Shown: positions 53,188 to 62,421, counted from the stretch's first letter. The stretch is 64,000 bases of DNA from Streptomyces sp. ISL-100 (GCF_018614615.1 NZ_JAGGOK010000069.1:124001-188000); one strand, 5' to 3'. The notes: generated by a model from the letters alone, not told the origin. Program-made: numbers and translations.

Positions 53188-53961
53188 TCAGAAGTGGGTC
53201 CCTCCGTCGATCCGTATCTCCGTGCCGGTGATGAACGCGCCGTCTTCCGAGCCAAGCATGGCAACAACGCCGGCGACGGTCTCCGGGGCCGCGAACCCCT
53301 CGCCGATGGCGGGGGCCAGCTTCATGAAGAGCGACAGGTCGGCGTCCTCCGGCAGGCCGGGGCCCTTGCCGCTGGTCATGTCCGAGGAGATGGACCCCGG
53401 CGCGACGGCGACCGCGCGCAGCCCCTGCCTGCTGTACTCGCTCGCTATGGCGTGGGTCATCGACTGGATGCCGCCCTTGCTCGCCGCGTACGCCGCCATG
53501 TACGGGTGCGCGAACGAGGCGGAGGTGGAGGAGAAGTTGACGACGACCGGCTTGTCCCCCGCCAGCAGCGCCGGGATCGCCTCGCGGATCATCATGAAGG
53601 TCCCGGTCAGGTTGACCGCGATGATCTTGTTGAAGAGGTCCAGCGTGGTCTTGTGGGTGTGCTCGGAACGCAGGATGCCCACCGCGTTGACCAGCACGTC
53701 AAGGCCGCCGCCCAGCGCCGGAAGCGCTGCCGCGACACCCTCGCGGACCGCCGCCTCGTCGGATATGTCGAAGACGGCGGTGGTGAGGCGCTCGGCCACG
53801 CCGTCGGCGACGGCCCGCTCGGCGGTCGCCTTCAGGCCTGCTTCGTTGACGTCGACGGCGACCACGCGGCCGCCCTCGGCGAGGATGCGGTGCACAGTGG
53901 CCTGGCCGATGCCCGAGCCGCCGCCCGTGATCAGTACCCGACGGCCTTCGTAGCGGTTCAT
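53188..53961 (-). CDS. Short-chain dehydrogenase/reductase
   Basis: 257 residues of the classical SDR type: NAD(P) motif GGGSGIG, NAVG, catalytic Ser in VNFSSTSA, Tyr-Lys in AAYAASKGG, and C-terminal ITGTEIRIDGGTHF. D at VVAVDVNE suggests NAD preference. It resembles 3-oxoacyl-ACP reductase/2,3-butanediol-type enzymes, but the substrate is unknown. It is divergent from the TetR gene, with a palindrome between, so it is the likely TetR target. Confidence 0.93.
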   Translation of the reverse strand: MNRYEGRRVLITGGGSGIGQATVHRILAEGGRVVAVDVNEAGLKATAERAVADGVAERLTTAVFDISDEAAVREGVAAALPALGGGLDVLVNAVGILRSEHTHKTTLDLFNKIIAVNLTGTFMMIREAIPALLAGDKPVVVNFSSTSASFAHPYMAAYAASKGGIQSMTHAIASEYSRQGLRAVAVAPGSISSDMTSGKGPGLPEDADLSLFMKLAPAIGEGFAAPETVAGVVAMLGSEDGAFITGTEIRIDGGTHF

Positions 53962-54027
53962 GCTGTCTCTCCGGTCTGCTGATGGCGGCGGACTCTCTCA
54001 CCTGCCCACATCCCACGGTACGCCTAC

Positions 54028-54044
54028 ATGGCACGTTTTGCCAT
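54028..54044. promoter_or_regulatory. TetR-type operator between SDR and tetR
   Basis: Perfect inverted repeat ATGGCA-N5-TGCCAT in the 130-bp divergent gap, 48 bp before the tetR start and 67 bp from the SDR start. It fits a repressor acting on both genes. Confidence 0.6.
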
Positions 54045-54091
54045 AGCGTCATTTCGCGCATTTCACGGAGGGCCGGGCGTACTCTTCCGGG

Positions 54092-54757
54092 GTGAGCACC
54101 CAGCCGCCCCCCGAGCCCCCGCCACTCGCGCCGCAGCCCTCCCTGACCGAGCGCCGGAAAGCCGCCACCCAGCTCGACATCGCCCGCGCCGCCGCCGAGC
54201 TCTTCGCCGAGCGTGGCCCCGACGCGACGACGGCCGAGGACATCGCGCACCGCGCAGGTGTGGCGCTGCGCACCTTCTACCGCTACTTCCGCAGCAAACA
54301 GGACGCCGTCGCCCCGCTGCTCTCCGGCGGCGCCGACCGGTGGCGCGGCCTGCTCGCAGCCGCCGAGCCCGGCACCGGCGTCCTCACGGCCCTCGAGGGC
54401 GCCGTCGCGGAAGCGCTCGCCACGCCCGACGCGCAGGCCGCCGAGCAGCTCGACTGGACGCGCGGCCTGCTCCGCGCGGCCGAGAGCGACCCGGCGCTGC
54501 GCGCCGTCTGGTACCGCGTGAATCAGGAGTCGGAGGAGCTGCTGGTGCCTGTCCTCGGCCGGCTGGCCGGCGCCGGGGCCGACCCCCTTGAGGTCCGGCT
54601 CGCCGCGGCCGCCGCCACTGCAGCGGTCCGTACGGCCCTGGAGACGTGGTCGGTGTCGGACGCCCCCGTCTCGGGCCCCGGCTCCCCCGCCGAACTCGCC
54701 GCGCGCTGCCTGAACGAGCTCATGGGCGGGATGCGGCTGCCGGCTCCCGGTCGATGA
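54092..54757 (+). CDS. TetR-family transcriptional regulator
   Basis: 221 residues. A Pro-rich leader of about 18 residues precedes the HTH (AAAELFAERGPDATTAEDIAHRAGVALRTFYRYFRSKQDA). A helical ligand domain of the MftR-like C-terminal type follows. GTG 54092 lies 6 nt after TACTCT, consistent with a leaderless message. Its 3' end overlaps the phosphatase gene by 38 bp in opposite orientation. Confidence 0.92.
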   Translation: MSTQPPPEPPPLAPQPSLTERRKAATQLDIARAAAELFAERGPDATTAEDIAHRAGVALRTFYRYFRSKQDAVAPLLSGGADRWRGLLAAAEPGTGVLTALEGAVAEALATPDAQAAEQLDWTRGLLRAAESDPALRAVWYRVNQESEELLVPVLGRLAGAGADPLEVRLAAAAATAAVRTALETWSVSDAPVSGPGSPAELAARCLNELMGGMRLPAPGR

Positions 54758-55868
54758 TCTCTCCGTGCCCGAGGGTGAGCAGGGCCATGTCGTCCTGCAC
54801 GTTCTCCGCGTTGCCGGCGAAGCGCACAAGGTCCTCGCGAACGGCCTCGTTGAGTGCCATCAGGTCATCCGCCGGCACGGTGGCGGCCAGCGCCGGCAGT
54901 CGCTGCGCGAGCGGATAGAAGGTGCCCTCGGCGTCGCGTGCCTCCGTCACCCCGTCCGTGTGGGCCAGAATCCGGTCCCCCGGCTCCAGCGGTACGGACA
55001 CTGCCGTGACCGGCACCGTCGCGGCCAGGCCCAGACCCAGTGGCGGCGCCGGATCCACCGCGATCTCGCGCGCGGTCCCGCCCCGCAGCAGCAGTGGCGG
55101 CGGGTGGCCGCAGCTGACCACCCGTACAACGGCTTCGTCGGCGGGGAACTCCAGCACGACCGCGGTGGCGAAGAGCTCCGCGTGCTCCACGGCGACGGAG
55201 TCGACCACCAGCCGCCTGTCCAGCTGCGCCGCGACCAGCGCGAGGTCCCCCGCGTCCAGCACGGCTTCACGGAAGGCGCCCAGCAGCGCGGCGACTGTCG
55301 CGACGGCCTCCAGCCCGTGCCCCTGTACGTCGGCCACCAGCGCCCGTACGCCGTGGGGGCCCTCACGTACGTCGTACAGATCCCCGCCCACCAGCAGCCC
55401 GCGCTGCGCCGACCGGTACAGCCCCGCGCACCGCACCTGACCCACAGCGGCGGGCAGCGGCGGCAGTACGGCGAGCTGCGCGGCCTCCGCCACCGTGCGG
55501 ACCGTCACTAGCTGCTGGTCGCGGCGGGCGCGTACCCACGAGATGACCACGCTGAGCACGACGACGACCAGCACCGCGAGCAGGTCCGGGGTCTCGACGT
55601 CCCAGATCCGGCGGCCGTACGGCAGGCCGAGCGCCAGGAGGGTGCAGACGCCGAGCGCCGCGACGCTTGCCGGGCCGTACGTGAGGGCCGCGAGCGGTGT
55701 CACGGCGACGACGAAGAAGCCCAGCTCGATGGTCTGGGGGGTGACGATCTCGGCGACGACGAGCAGTGCGAGGATCACTGCGGGCAAAGCCCTGAGCCAG
55801 CGCGGCTGCGGCGTTCCGCGCAGCCAGCCGGGGGCCTCTTCCGCGCCCCTGGCCCGCGCCGAACTCAT
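54720..55868 (-). CDS. SpoIIE-type PP2C serine phosphatase, membrane-anchored
   Basis: 382 residues. Three to four membrane helices (about 24-115) precede a PP2C-like SpoIIE domain with metal motifs GGDLYDV, VADVQGHG and HTDGVTEARD. Such enzymes dephosphorylate anti-sigma-factor antagonists in partner-switching, but no anti-sigma or STAS gene is adjacent. ATG 55868 lacks a ribosome site. The 3' end overlaps tetR convergently. Confidence 0.92.
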   Translation of the reverse strand: MSSARARGAEEAPGWLRGTPQPRWLRALPAVILALLVVAEIVTPQTIELGFFVVAVTPLAALTYGPASVAALGVCTLLALGLPYGRRIWDVETPDLLAVLVVVVLSVVISWVRARRDQQLVTVRTVAEAAQLAVLPPLPAAVGQVRCAGLYRSAQRGLLVGGDLYDVREGPHGVRALVADVQGHGLEAVATVAALLGAFREAVLDAGDLALVAAQLDRRLVVDSVAVEHAELFATAVVLEFPADEAVVRVVSCGHPPPLLLRGGTAREIAVDPAPPLGLGLAATVPVTAVSVPLEPGDRILAHTDGVTEARDAEGTFYPLAQRLPALAATVPADDLMALNEAVREDLVRFAGNAENVQDDMALLTLGHGEIIDREPAAASRP

Positions 55869-56060
55869 CGGGCCAAGGGCCCGCGTGACATCGCGCGGGT
55901 CGCTGACGTGGGCGGCATCCGGAGCTCCTTCACCCCTCCCACTATGGCTCAGCGGCTTACCGCACGCCCCTCAGCGCACGACCCATGAAACACGTCATAC
56001 ACCTCCGCACCCCGTACCCCCGCACCCCGGTGCGGCGGAATGCGGGGCAGGATGGGCGGC

Positions 56061-56954
56061 ATGCGGATTGCGGTCACCGGCTCGACCGGTCTCATCGGTA
56101 CGGCGCTCGTGCGCTCGCTGCGCGCGGACGGACACCAGGTGGTGCGCCTCGTCAGGCGTGCGGCGAGCACCCGGGAGGAAGTGACGTGGGACCCGAAACG
56201 GCAGTATGTCGACGCCGACGGGCTCGCCGGGTGCGAGGCGGTCGTCCACCTCGCGGGGGCGGGCGTAGGCGACCACCGCTGGACCGCGACGTACAAGAAG
56301 GAGATCCGCGACAGCAGGGTCCTCGGTACGGCCGCGATCGCCGAAACCCTCGCTTCCCTGGACGCGCCGCCGAAGGTTCTCGTGTGCGGTTCGGCGATCG
56401 GCTTCTACGGCGACACCGGGGAACGCGCGGTGGACGAGGAAGCGCCGCCCGGCGACGGTTTCCTGCCGTCCGTGTGCGTGGAGTGGGAGGAGGCAGCGGC
56501 TCCGGCGCAGGAGGCGGGCGTACGGACAGTGTTCGCCCGTACGGGACTTGTGGTGGCACGCGAGGGCGGGGCCTGGGGAAGGCTTTTTCCCCTCTTCAGG
56601 GCGGGGCTCGGCGGGCGGCTGGGGTCGGGCCGCCAGTACTGGAGCTACATCGCGATGCACGATCACATCGCGGCGCTGCGCCATCTGATCGACACCGAGT
56701 CGCTCTCGGGCCCCGTGAACCTCACGGCGCCCCAGCCGGTCACCAACCGGGAGGTCACAGCGGCGATGGGGCGGTTGCTGAAGCGGCCTACGCTCTTCGC
56801 GGTCCCCGCGCCGGCGCTGCGGCTCGTGCTGGGCGAACTCTCCGTGGACGTGCTGGGAAGCCAGCGGGTGCTGCCGCGGCAGTTGGAGGAGTCGGGCTTC
56901 TCGTTCGCGTTCCCGGGGATCGACGACACGCTGCGGGCGGCACTGCGCAACTGA
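56061..56954 (+). CDS. TIGR01777-family NAD-dependent epimerase (YfcH/SDR39U1-like)
   Basis: 297 residues, extended SDR: GSTGLIG cofactor motif, HLAGAGVGDHRW, active-site region SAIGFYGDTG, and the DUF1731 C-terminal signature VLGSQRVLPRQLEESGFSF. Its biochemical role is not settled in any organism I know. ATG 56061 is preferred (MRIAVTG); CAGGAT ends 7 nt upstream, as for leaderless genes. Confidence 0.93.
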   Translation: MRIAVTGSTGLIGTALVRSLRADGHQVVRLVRRAASTREEVTWDPKRQYVDADGLAGCEAVVHLAGAGVGDHRWTATYKKEIRDSRVLGTAAIAETLASLDAPPKVLVCGSAIGFYGDTGERAVDEEAPPGDGFLPSVCVEWEEAAAPAQEAGVRTVFARTGLVVAREGGAWGRLFPLFRAGLGGRLGSGRQYWSYIAMHDHIAALRHLIDTESLSGPVNLTAPQPVTNREVTAAMGRLLKRPTLFAVPAPALRLVLGELSVDVLGSQRVLPRQLEESGFSFAFPGIDDTLRAALRN

Positions 56955-57138
56955 CCGATTCTCATCGCTTTCTGTCCGTCGTACGACCATTGTGCTCCGG
57001 TTGTGCTCCGATGCCCCGGTCGGTGCGCGACTGTGCCCGCCCGCATCCGCTTCTACGCTTCAACTCGAACTCGGGCATTCCGTGGATCTGTTGAGGGCAT
57101 GAGTCCCCCACAGTCGCGCCGACCTCGGGGAGGGGCAC

Positions 57139-58443
57139 GTGCTCACCACCGCACACCACGCGGACGTCGTCATAGTGGGGGCCGGGGTCGCCGGACTCTC
57201 CGCCGCCCACCAGCTCACCAGCGCCGGAGTAACGGTCGGCGTCCTGGAGGCGGCCCCTTACGTGGGCGGCAGGATGGCCACCGACGAGGTCGACGGTTTC
57301 CGCCTCGACCGCATCGGCCAGGTCCTCAGCACCGCGTATCCGGAGCTGCTCCGCACACCGGGCCTCGAAGGGCTCGCGCTGCGCACGTTCTCGCCCGGCG
57401 TGCTCGTGCACAGCGAGGGCCGCCGCTACCGCGCGGGAGAGGCCGGAAGCGCGCGGGGCGCGCTCAGCGCCGCGCGCGCCCTGGCAGGCACCTCGCGACC
57501 GCCGTTCGGGGGCGCGCTCGACCAGGCCCGCCTCGGCGCGGCGCTCGGGCGGTTCGCGGCCACACCCGTGCACCGGCTGATGGCCCGCCCCGAACGGCCC
57601 GCCGCCGAAGCCCTGTCCGGGCGCGGACTCCCGCCTCGTACGGTCAACGGCTTCCTGCGCCCGCTGCTCTCGGCGCTGCTCAGCGACCCGGAGCTCACCA
57701 CCTCCAGCCGGTGCGCCGATCTCGCGCTGCGCGGCTTCGCGCGCGGCAGGCTGTGCGTGCCCGAGGGCGGGGCCTCCGCGCTGCCCAAGCTGCTGGCGGC
57801 CACGCTGCCGCCAGGAGCGGTACGTACGGGCGTACGAGTGATCGGCGCTTCCACCACCTCGGTCACCACCGAGGAACACGGCGCGTTCGGCTGCCGCTCC
57901 CTTCTGCTGGCCACCGGGGCCCGCGCCGCCGCCAACCTGCTGCCCGGGCTGCGGGTGCCGGCCTTCCACCGGGTGACAGTCCTGCACCATGCCGCGCCCG
58001 CCTCCCCGCTGGCGGACCCCGCCCTGCTGCTGGACGCCGACCGGAGCGGCCCCGTCTCGCACACGGCCGTGCTCAGCGAGGTCGACCCGTCGCGCGCGCC
58101 GCGCGGCCGGTCGCTGATCTCCTCCACGGTCCTGGGCACGCCCCCGCCGGACCCCGACCGCGCGGTACGCGCCCACCTGGCCCGGCTCTACGGCGTATCC
58201 ACCGACGACTGGGAGCTCCTCGCGGTCCACCATGACAGGGAGGCGGTCCCGGCCATGCCGGCGCCGCACGACCTGCGCCGTCCCGTCCGGCTGCTTTCCG
58301 GCCTGTATGTCTGCGGGGACCACCGCGAGACGAGCACGGTGCAGGGCGCGCTTCACTCGGGCCGCCGGGCCGCGCACGAGATCCTTATGGACTTCGGCAT
58401 CCAGCCCGGCTACGCGGCGGAAGCGGTTCGCGAGGCCGCGTGA
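57139..58443 (+). CDS. FAD-dependent oxidoreductase (amine-oxidase/phytoene-desaturase-like)
   Basis: 434 residues: Rossmann GxGxxG as GAGVAGLSAAHQL, followed by the GGRM motif (EAAPYVGGRMATD) that binds the FAD ribityl, and a C-terminal FAD motif GLYVCGDHRETSTVQGAL. The middle is Arg/Ala-rich. GGGGAGGGG precedes GTG 57139. The substrate is unknown; there is no carotenoid cluster nearby. It is followed by a long palindromic repeat, then the convergent HTH/TPR regulator. Confidence 0.88.
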   Translation: MLTTAHHADVVIVGAGVAGLSAAHQLTSAGVTVGVLEAAPYVGGRMATDEVDGFRLDRIGQVLSTAYPELLRTPGLEGLALRTFSPGVLVHSEGRRYRAGEAGSARGALSAARALAGTSRPPFGGALDQARLGAALGRFAATPVHRLMARPERPAAEALSGRGLPPRTVNGFLRPLLSALLSDPELTTSSRCADLALRGFARGRLCVPEGGASALPKLLAATLPPGAVRTGVRVIGASTTSVTTEEHGAFGCRSLLLATGARAAANLLPGLRVPAFHRVTVLHHAAPASPLADPALLLDADRSGPVSHTAVLSEVDPSRAPRGRSLISSTVLGTPPPDPDRAVRAHLARLYGVSTDDWELLAVHHDREAVPAMPAPHDLRRPVRLLSGLYVCGDHRETSTVQGALHSGRRAAHEILMDFGIQPGYAAEAVREAA

Positions 58444-58470
58444 TCCCTGCGGGGCTTTTCCTCACCCCGC

Positions 58471-58629
58471 CCCCTTCCCGAACTGGGGCGCTGCCCCAGA
58501 CCCCGCTCCTCAAACGCCGGAGGGGCTGGATGGGTGCGGCCGAATTCAGCCCGTCCGGCGTTTGAGGACACGCCCGAAGGGCGTCTGCGTTGTCTGGGGG
58601 CTGGGGCTTGCCCCAGTTTCGGGAAGGGG
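58471..58629. repeat. Nested palindromic intergenic repeat copy 5
   Basis: Outer arms CCCCTTCCCGAACTGGGG (58471) and CCCCAGTTTCGGGAAGGGG (58611) enclose the inner pair CCTCAAACGCCGGAGGGGCTG (58508) / CAGCCCGTCCGGCGTTTGAGG (58547) and a GACACGCCCGAAGGGCGTC hairpin. It sits between convergent genes and should stop transcription from both sides. Confidence 0.78.
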
Positions 58630-58690
58630 CGGGTAGGGGAACAGTGCCGCAGGCACCCGCACCCGCACCCCACGCCCGCCGGGGCCAAGG

Positions 58691-60148
58691 TCACCCCAGC
58701 GCCGCCACCCGGTCCCGATAGTTCCGCACCGCCGCCGCGTCCCGATACGGCTCCAGCCGTTTCTCGAAGTCCCGTACGTACTCCATCGCCCGAGCCGACC
58801 GCATCTCCGAAGCCTGCTGCGCCGACTCCGCCCCCAGCGCGCACGCCTGGTCCAGTTCGCCCAGCCCCAGCCGCGCGGTCGCCAGCACCACCCGGCAGAA
58901 CAGCCGGCTCCGCGCATAGCCGGGCGCCCGCAGTTGCAGCGACCGCTCCGCGTGCTGCGCCGCCGCCCGGTACTGCTGGAGGTCCCGGTGGCAGTGGCCG
59001 AACTCGTCCGCCAGCTGCGCCTGGTCGAAGAACCGCGCCCAGTGGGGCAGTTCGTCCCCCGGCCGCGCCGACTCCATCGCCCGCTCGGCCCGTACGAGCG
59101 AGGCCGTGCACGCCCGCACCTCACCCAGCACCCCGTGCCCACGCGCCTCCGCCGAATGCAGCAGCGCCTGCACCACCGCGGGTGCCGCACTCCCCACGCC
59201 CTGCTGCGCCACCCGCGCCAGCTGCACCGCCTCCCGCCCGTGGCCGAGATAGACCGCCTGACGGCTCATGGTGACCAGGACGTACGAGCCGTACGGGCGG
59301 TCGCCCGCCGCCTGCGCGAGCCGCAGCGCCTGGACGAAGTACCGCTGGGCGAGGCCGTGCGCCGCGATGTCGTACGACGTCCAGCCCGCCAGCCGGGTCA
59401 GATCGGCGGCGGCCGCGAAGAGCCGCCGACCCGTCGCCTCCCCGTACGTACCGCGCAGCATCGGCTCAGTCTCGTGCTCCAGATAGCGCACCAGCGCCTG
59501 CCGGGCGTGCCCGCCGCCGTACGCGTCGTCCAGCGTCCGGAACAGCTCGCCGACCGAGCGCAGCGCCGCGATGTCGCCCGTGGAGACGCGCTGCCCGGGG
59601 CTGCGGTCGGTCTGGCCGGTCTGGCGCTGCCGGGGCACGGCGGGAACGCGCCCCTGGAGGGGCACCCGTACGCCGTTCACCGGCGGCGGATCACCGCGGG
59701 CGACCCGGTCGTCCGCGCGCCCGATCAGCCAGTCCCGGCTCGGGACGACGAGCCCGGCCGGGGTGAACGCGATCTTGCGCAGTTCGGCGTGGCTGCCCGA
59801 GTCCTTGCGCCACAGCCCGCTGACGATGTCGACAGCTTCTTCGGGTGTGGCCGCGAATTCCAGCCCCGCGTAGACGGGCGCGCAGGCGTCGAGTCCCAGG
59901 TCCTGAGCGGTCAGCCGCCGCCCGAGGCGCCGGGTGAAGACCTCGGCGATCAGCGCGGGGGTGGTGCCGCGCGGCTGCTGGCCACGCAGCCACCGGGTCA
60001 CCGACGTCTTGTCGTACCGGAGATCGAGGCCGTGTTCCAGGCCGAGCTGGTCCACCCGTCGGGCAAGGCCCGCGTTGGAGAATCCCGCTTCCGCGATGAG
60101 CGCGGCGAGCTGGCGGTTGGGGGTGCGCTGCGGGGGTCGTTCCGTCAT
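58691..60148 (-). CDS. HTH/TPR-like transcriptional regulator
   Basis: 485 residues: a Cro/C1-like helix-turn-helix (about 12-75; NAGLARRVDQLGLEHG and KTSVTRWLRGQQPRGTTPALIAEVF), then TPR-like helical repeats (about 230-480, for example QYRAAAQHAERSLQLRAPG). This is the layout of Streptomyces developmental regulators such as NsdA and its relatives; I cannot say which. ATG 60148 (MTERPPQRTPNRQ) is the natural N-terminus, though the AGGAGA upstream is at a long spacing. It is divergent from lipB. Confidence 0.87.
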   Translation of the reverse strand: MTERPPQRTPNRQLAALIAEAGFSNAGLARRVDQLGLEHGLDLRYDKTSVTRWLRGQQPRGTTPALIAEVFTRRLGRRLTAQDLGLDACAPVYAGLEFAATPEEAVDIVSGLWRKDSGSHAELRKIAFTPAGLVVPSRDWLIGRADDRVARGDPPPVNGVRVPLQGRVPAVPRQRQTGQTDRSPGQRVSTGDIAALRSVGELFRTLDDAYGGGHARQALVRYLEHETEPMLRGTYGEATGRRLFAAAADLTRLAGWTSYDIAAHGLAQRYFVQALRLAQAAGDRPYGSYVLVTMSRQAVYLGHGREAVQLARVAQQGVGSAAPAVVQALLHSAEARGHGVLGEVRACTASLVRAERAMESARPGDELPHWARFFDQAQLADEFGHCHRDLQQYRAAAQHAERSLQLRAPGYARSRLFCRVVLATARLGLGELDQACALGAESAQQASEMRSARAMEYVRDFEKRLEPYRDAAAVRNYRDRVAALG

Positions 60149-60391
60149 CAGCTGTGCGGTCTCCTGCCTTCTGGGCGCCGGGCAGCAGCCCTCATGGAAC
60201 GGCGCGAATTTAGCGACATATGCCATCCGTCCCGGCCCCTTCGGCCCACATTCATCCGATCGTGTGAGGATTCGTGGGAACGCTGACGAACACTGACGAA
60301 AACGACCTGGCCGGTGACCGGATTCGCAGCGGCCGTACAGTGGCTGAGGCGCGCGAAACGTGCCGGGTGTTCGTTCGAGGGAGGCGTTGCC

Positions 60392-61195
60392 GTGAGTGAG
60401 CTGCGGTTTGTCCGACTGGGGTTCGGCGCGGAAGCCGTCGAGTACCAGGAGGCCTGGCAGAAGCAGCGCGAGGTGCACGCGGCACGGTTCGCGGACGAGG
60501 TCCCGGACACCTGCCTGCTCCTTGAGCACCCGCCGGTCTATACGGCCGGGCGGCGTACGCAGGACAGCGAGCGCCCGCTGGACGGCACCCCTGTGGTGGA
60601 CGTGGACCGCGGTGGCAAGATCACCTGGCACGGCCCCGGCCAGCTGGTCGGCTACCCGATCATGAAGCTGCCGCGCCCGGTCGACGTGGTGGCGCACGTA
60701 CGCCGCCTCGAGGACGCCCTGATCCGTACATGCGCCGACTTCGGCGTGGAGACGAGCCGGGTCGAGGGCCGCAGCGGTGTCTGGGTGCTGGGCGACCCGG
60801 TGGAGCAGCGCCCGTCGGTTTCGGTCGGCGGCCTGTCGCTGGACTTCGACCCGCGGCTCCAGGACGAGGAGTTCGACCCGAGGCTGAACGGTCCCCAGTA
60901 CGCCCCGTCCAACGCCGGCCAGCGCCGCGAGGACCGCAAGCTCGCCGCCATCGGCATCCGGGTCGCCAAGGGCGTCACGATGCACGGCTTCGCGCTGAAC
61001 GTGAACCCGGACAACACCTGGTTCGACCGGATCGTGCCGTGCGGCATCCGCGACGCGGGCGTCGCCTCGCTCGCGGGCGAGCTGGGCCGTGACGTCAGCA
61101 TCGGCGAGGTTCTGCCGGTCGTCGAGAAGCACCTGCGCGACGTTCTGGAGAACGCGGACCTGGCCCCTCGCCCCGTCGAGACGGCCACCGTCTAG
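60392..61195 (+). CDS. lipB: Lipoyl(octanoyl) transferase
   Basis: Moves octanoate from acyl carrier protein to the lipoyl domains, first step of lipoate formation. 267 residues, with RGGKITWHGPGQLVGYPI, the catalytic Lys in KLAAIGIRV, and the catalytic Cys in VPCGIRDAGVASL. GAGGGAGG before GTG 60392 sets the start. lipA follows 122 bp later. The targets include the E2 encoded in this window. Confidence 0.96.
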   Translation: MSELRFVRLGFGAEAVEYQEAWQKQREVHAARFADEVPDTCLLLEHPPVYTAGRRTQDSERPLDGTPVVDVDRGGKITWHGPGQLVGYPIMKLPRPVDVVAHVRRLEDALIRTCADFGVETSRVEGRSGVWVLGDPVEQRPSVSVGGLSLDFDPRLQDEEFDPRLNGPQYAPSNAGQRREDRKLAAIGIRVAKGVTMHGFALNVNPDNTWFDRIVPCGIRDAGVASLAGELGRDVSIGEVLPVVEKHLRDVLENADLAPRPVETATV

Positions 61196-61317
61196 CGGGC
61201 CGTCCAGTGCCCGGGGAATGCGGACCGCTGGCCATAGGTTGGCGAGACGTAATCCCCATACAAATATCGGGCGTACCCTGGTGGGCGCCGAAGAATCGAA
61301 GTCGTAGGGAGCCGGAC

Positions 61318-62283
61318 GTGTCCGCAGTCGCACCCGACGGACGCAAGATGCTGCGCCTGGAGGTCCGGAACAGCCAGACGCCCATCGAGCGCAAGCCCGA
61401 GTGGATCAAGACCCGGGCGAAGATGGGCCCCGAGTACACCAAGATGCAGGCGCTCGTGAAGAGCGAAGGACTGCACACCGTGTGCCAGGAGGCCGGCTGT
61501 CCGAACATCTACGAATGCTGGGAGGACCGCGAGGCCACCTTCCTCATCGGCGGTGACCAGTGCACCCGGCGCTGTGACTTCTGCCAGATCGACACCGGCA
61601 AGCCCGCCGCGCTCGACCTGGACGAGCCGCGCCGCGTGGGTGAGTCCGTCGTCACGATGGACCTGAACTACGCCACCATCACGGGCGTCGCGCGCGACGA
61701 CCTGGAGGACGGCGGAGCCTGGCTGTACGCGGAGACCGTGCGCCAGATCCACGCAATGACGGCGGAGCGCGAGGCCGGGCGTACCAAGGTCGAGCTCCTC
61801 ATCCCCGACTTCAACGCGGTCCCCGAGCAGCTGGCCGAGGTCTTCTCGTCCCGCCCGGAGGTCCTGGCCCACAACGTCGAGACGGTGCCGCGCATCTTCA
61901 AGCGCATCCGTCCCGGTTTCCGTTACGAGCGTTCCCTGGAAGTGATCACGCGCGCCCGCGAGGCCGGCCTGGTCACCAAGTCGAACCTCATCCTCGGCAT
62001 GGGCGAAGAGCGCGAAGAGGTCAGCCAGGCGCTCCAGGACCTGCACGACGCGGGTTGCGAGCTCATCACGATCACGCAGTACCTGCGGCCCTCGCCGCGG
62101 CACCACCCGGTCGAGCGCTGGGTGAAGCCGCACGAGTTCGTGGAGCTGAAGGAGGAGGCCGACGAGATCGGCTACTCCGGTGTGATGTCCGGGCCGCTGG
62201 TCCGTTCGTCGTACCGCGCGGGCCGGCTGTTCGGCCAGGCGATGGAGCGGCGCGAGCAGCTGGCGGCCACGCCGACTGTGTGA
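61318..62283 (+). CDS. lipA: Lipoyl synthase
   Basis: Radical-SAM enzyme that inserts two sulfurs into octanoyl-lysine. 321 residues. The radical cluster motif CTRRCDFC and the auxiliary cluster CQEAGCPNIYEC are complete, and the cluster-ligating Ser near the C-terminus is in VRSSYRAG. GTG 61318 has GGGAG about 9 nt upstream; the longer frame is not supported. It depends on Fe-S supply, as do NadA and QcrA. Confidence 0.97.
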   Translation: MSAVAPDGRKMLRLEVRNSQTPIERKPEWIKTRAKMGPEYTKMQALVKSEGLHTVCQEAGCPNIYECWEDREATFLIGGDQCTRRCDFCQIDTGKPAALDLDEPRRVGESVVTMDLNYATITGVARDDLEDGGAWLYAETVRQIHAMTAEREAGRTKVELLIPDFNAVPEQLAEVFSSRPEVLAHNVETVPRIFKRIRPGFRYERSLEVITRAREAGLVTKSNLILGMGEEREEVSQALQDLHDAGCELITITQYLRPSPRHHPVERWVKPHEFVELKEEADEIGYSGVMSGPLVRSSYRAGRLFGQAMERREQLAATPTV

Positions 62284-62295
62284 ATCTGAGCACAA

Positions 62296-62317
62296 GCCAT
62301 TACTGGCCAGTAATGGC
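62296..62317. terminator. Gapless palindrome after lipA
   Basis: A perfect 22-bp palindrome (half-site GCCATTACTGG) 12 nt past the lipA stop. It may end the lipBA transcript as a short hairpin, or bind a dimeric protein. Confidence 0.5.
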
Positions 62318-62421
62318 CGGTATGACGCGGCCCGTACAGTCCCCGCAGGTAAGGGGGACCGCGCGGGCCGCGTCGGTGTTGGCCGGGCTTTCAGCCGTAC
62401 GTGTTAAGGGTTCATGGGTGT

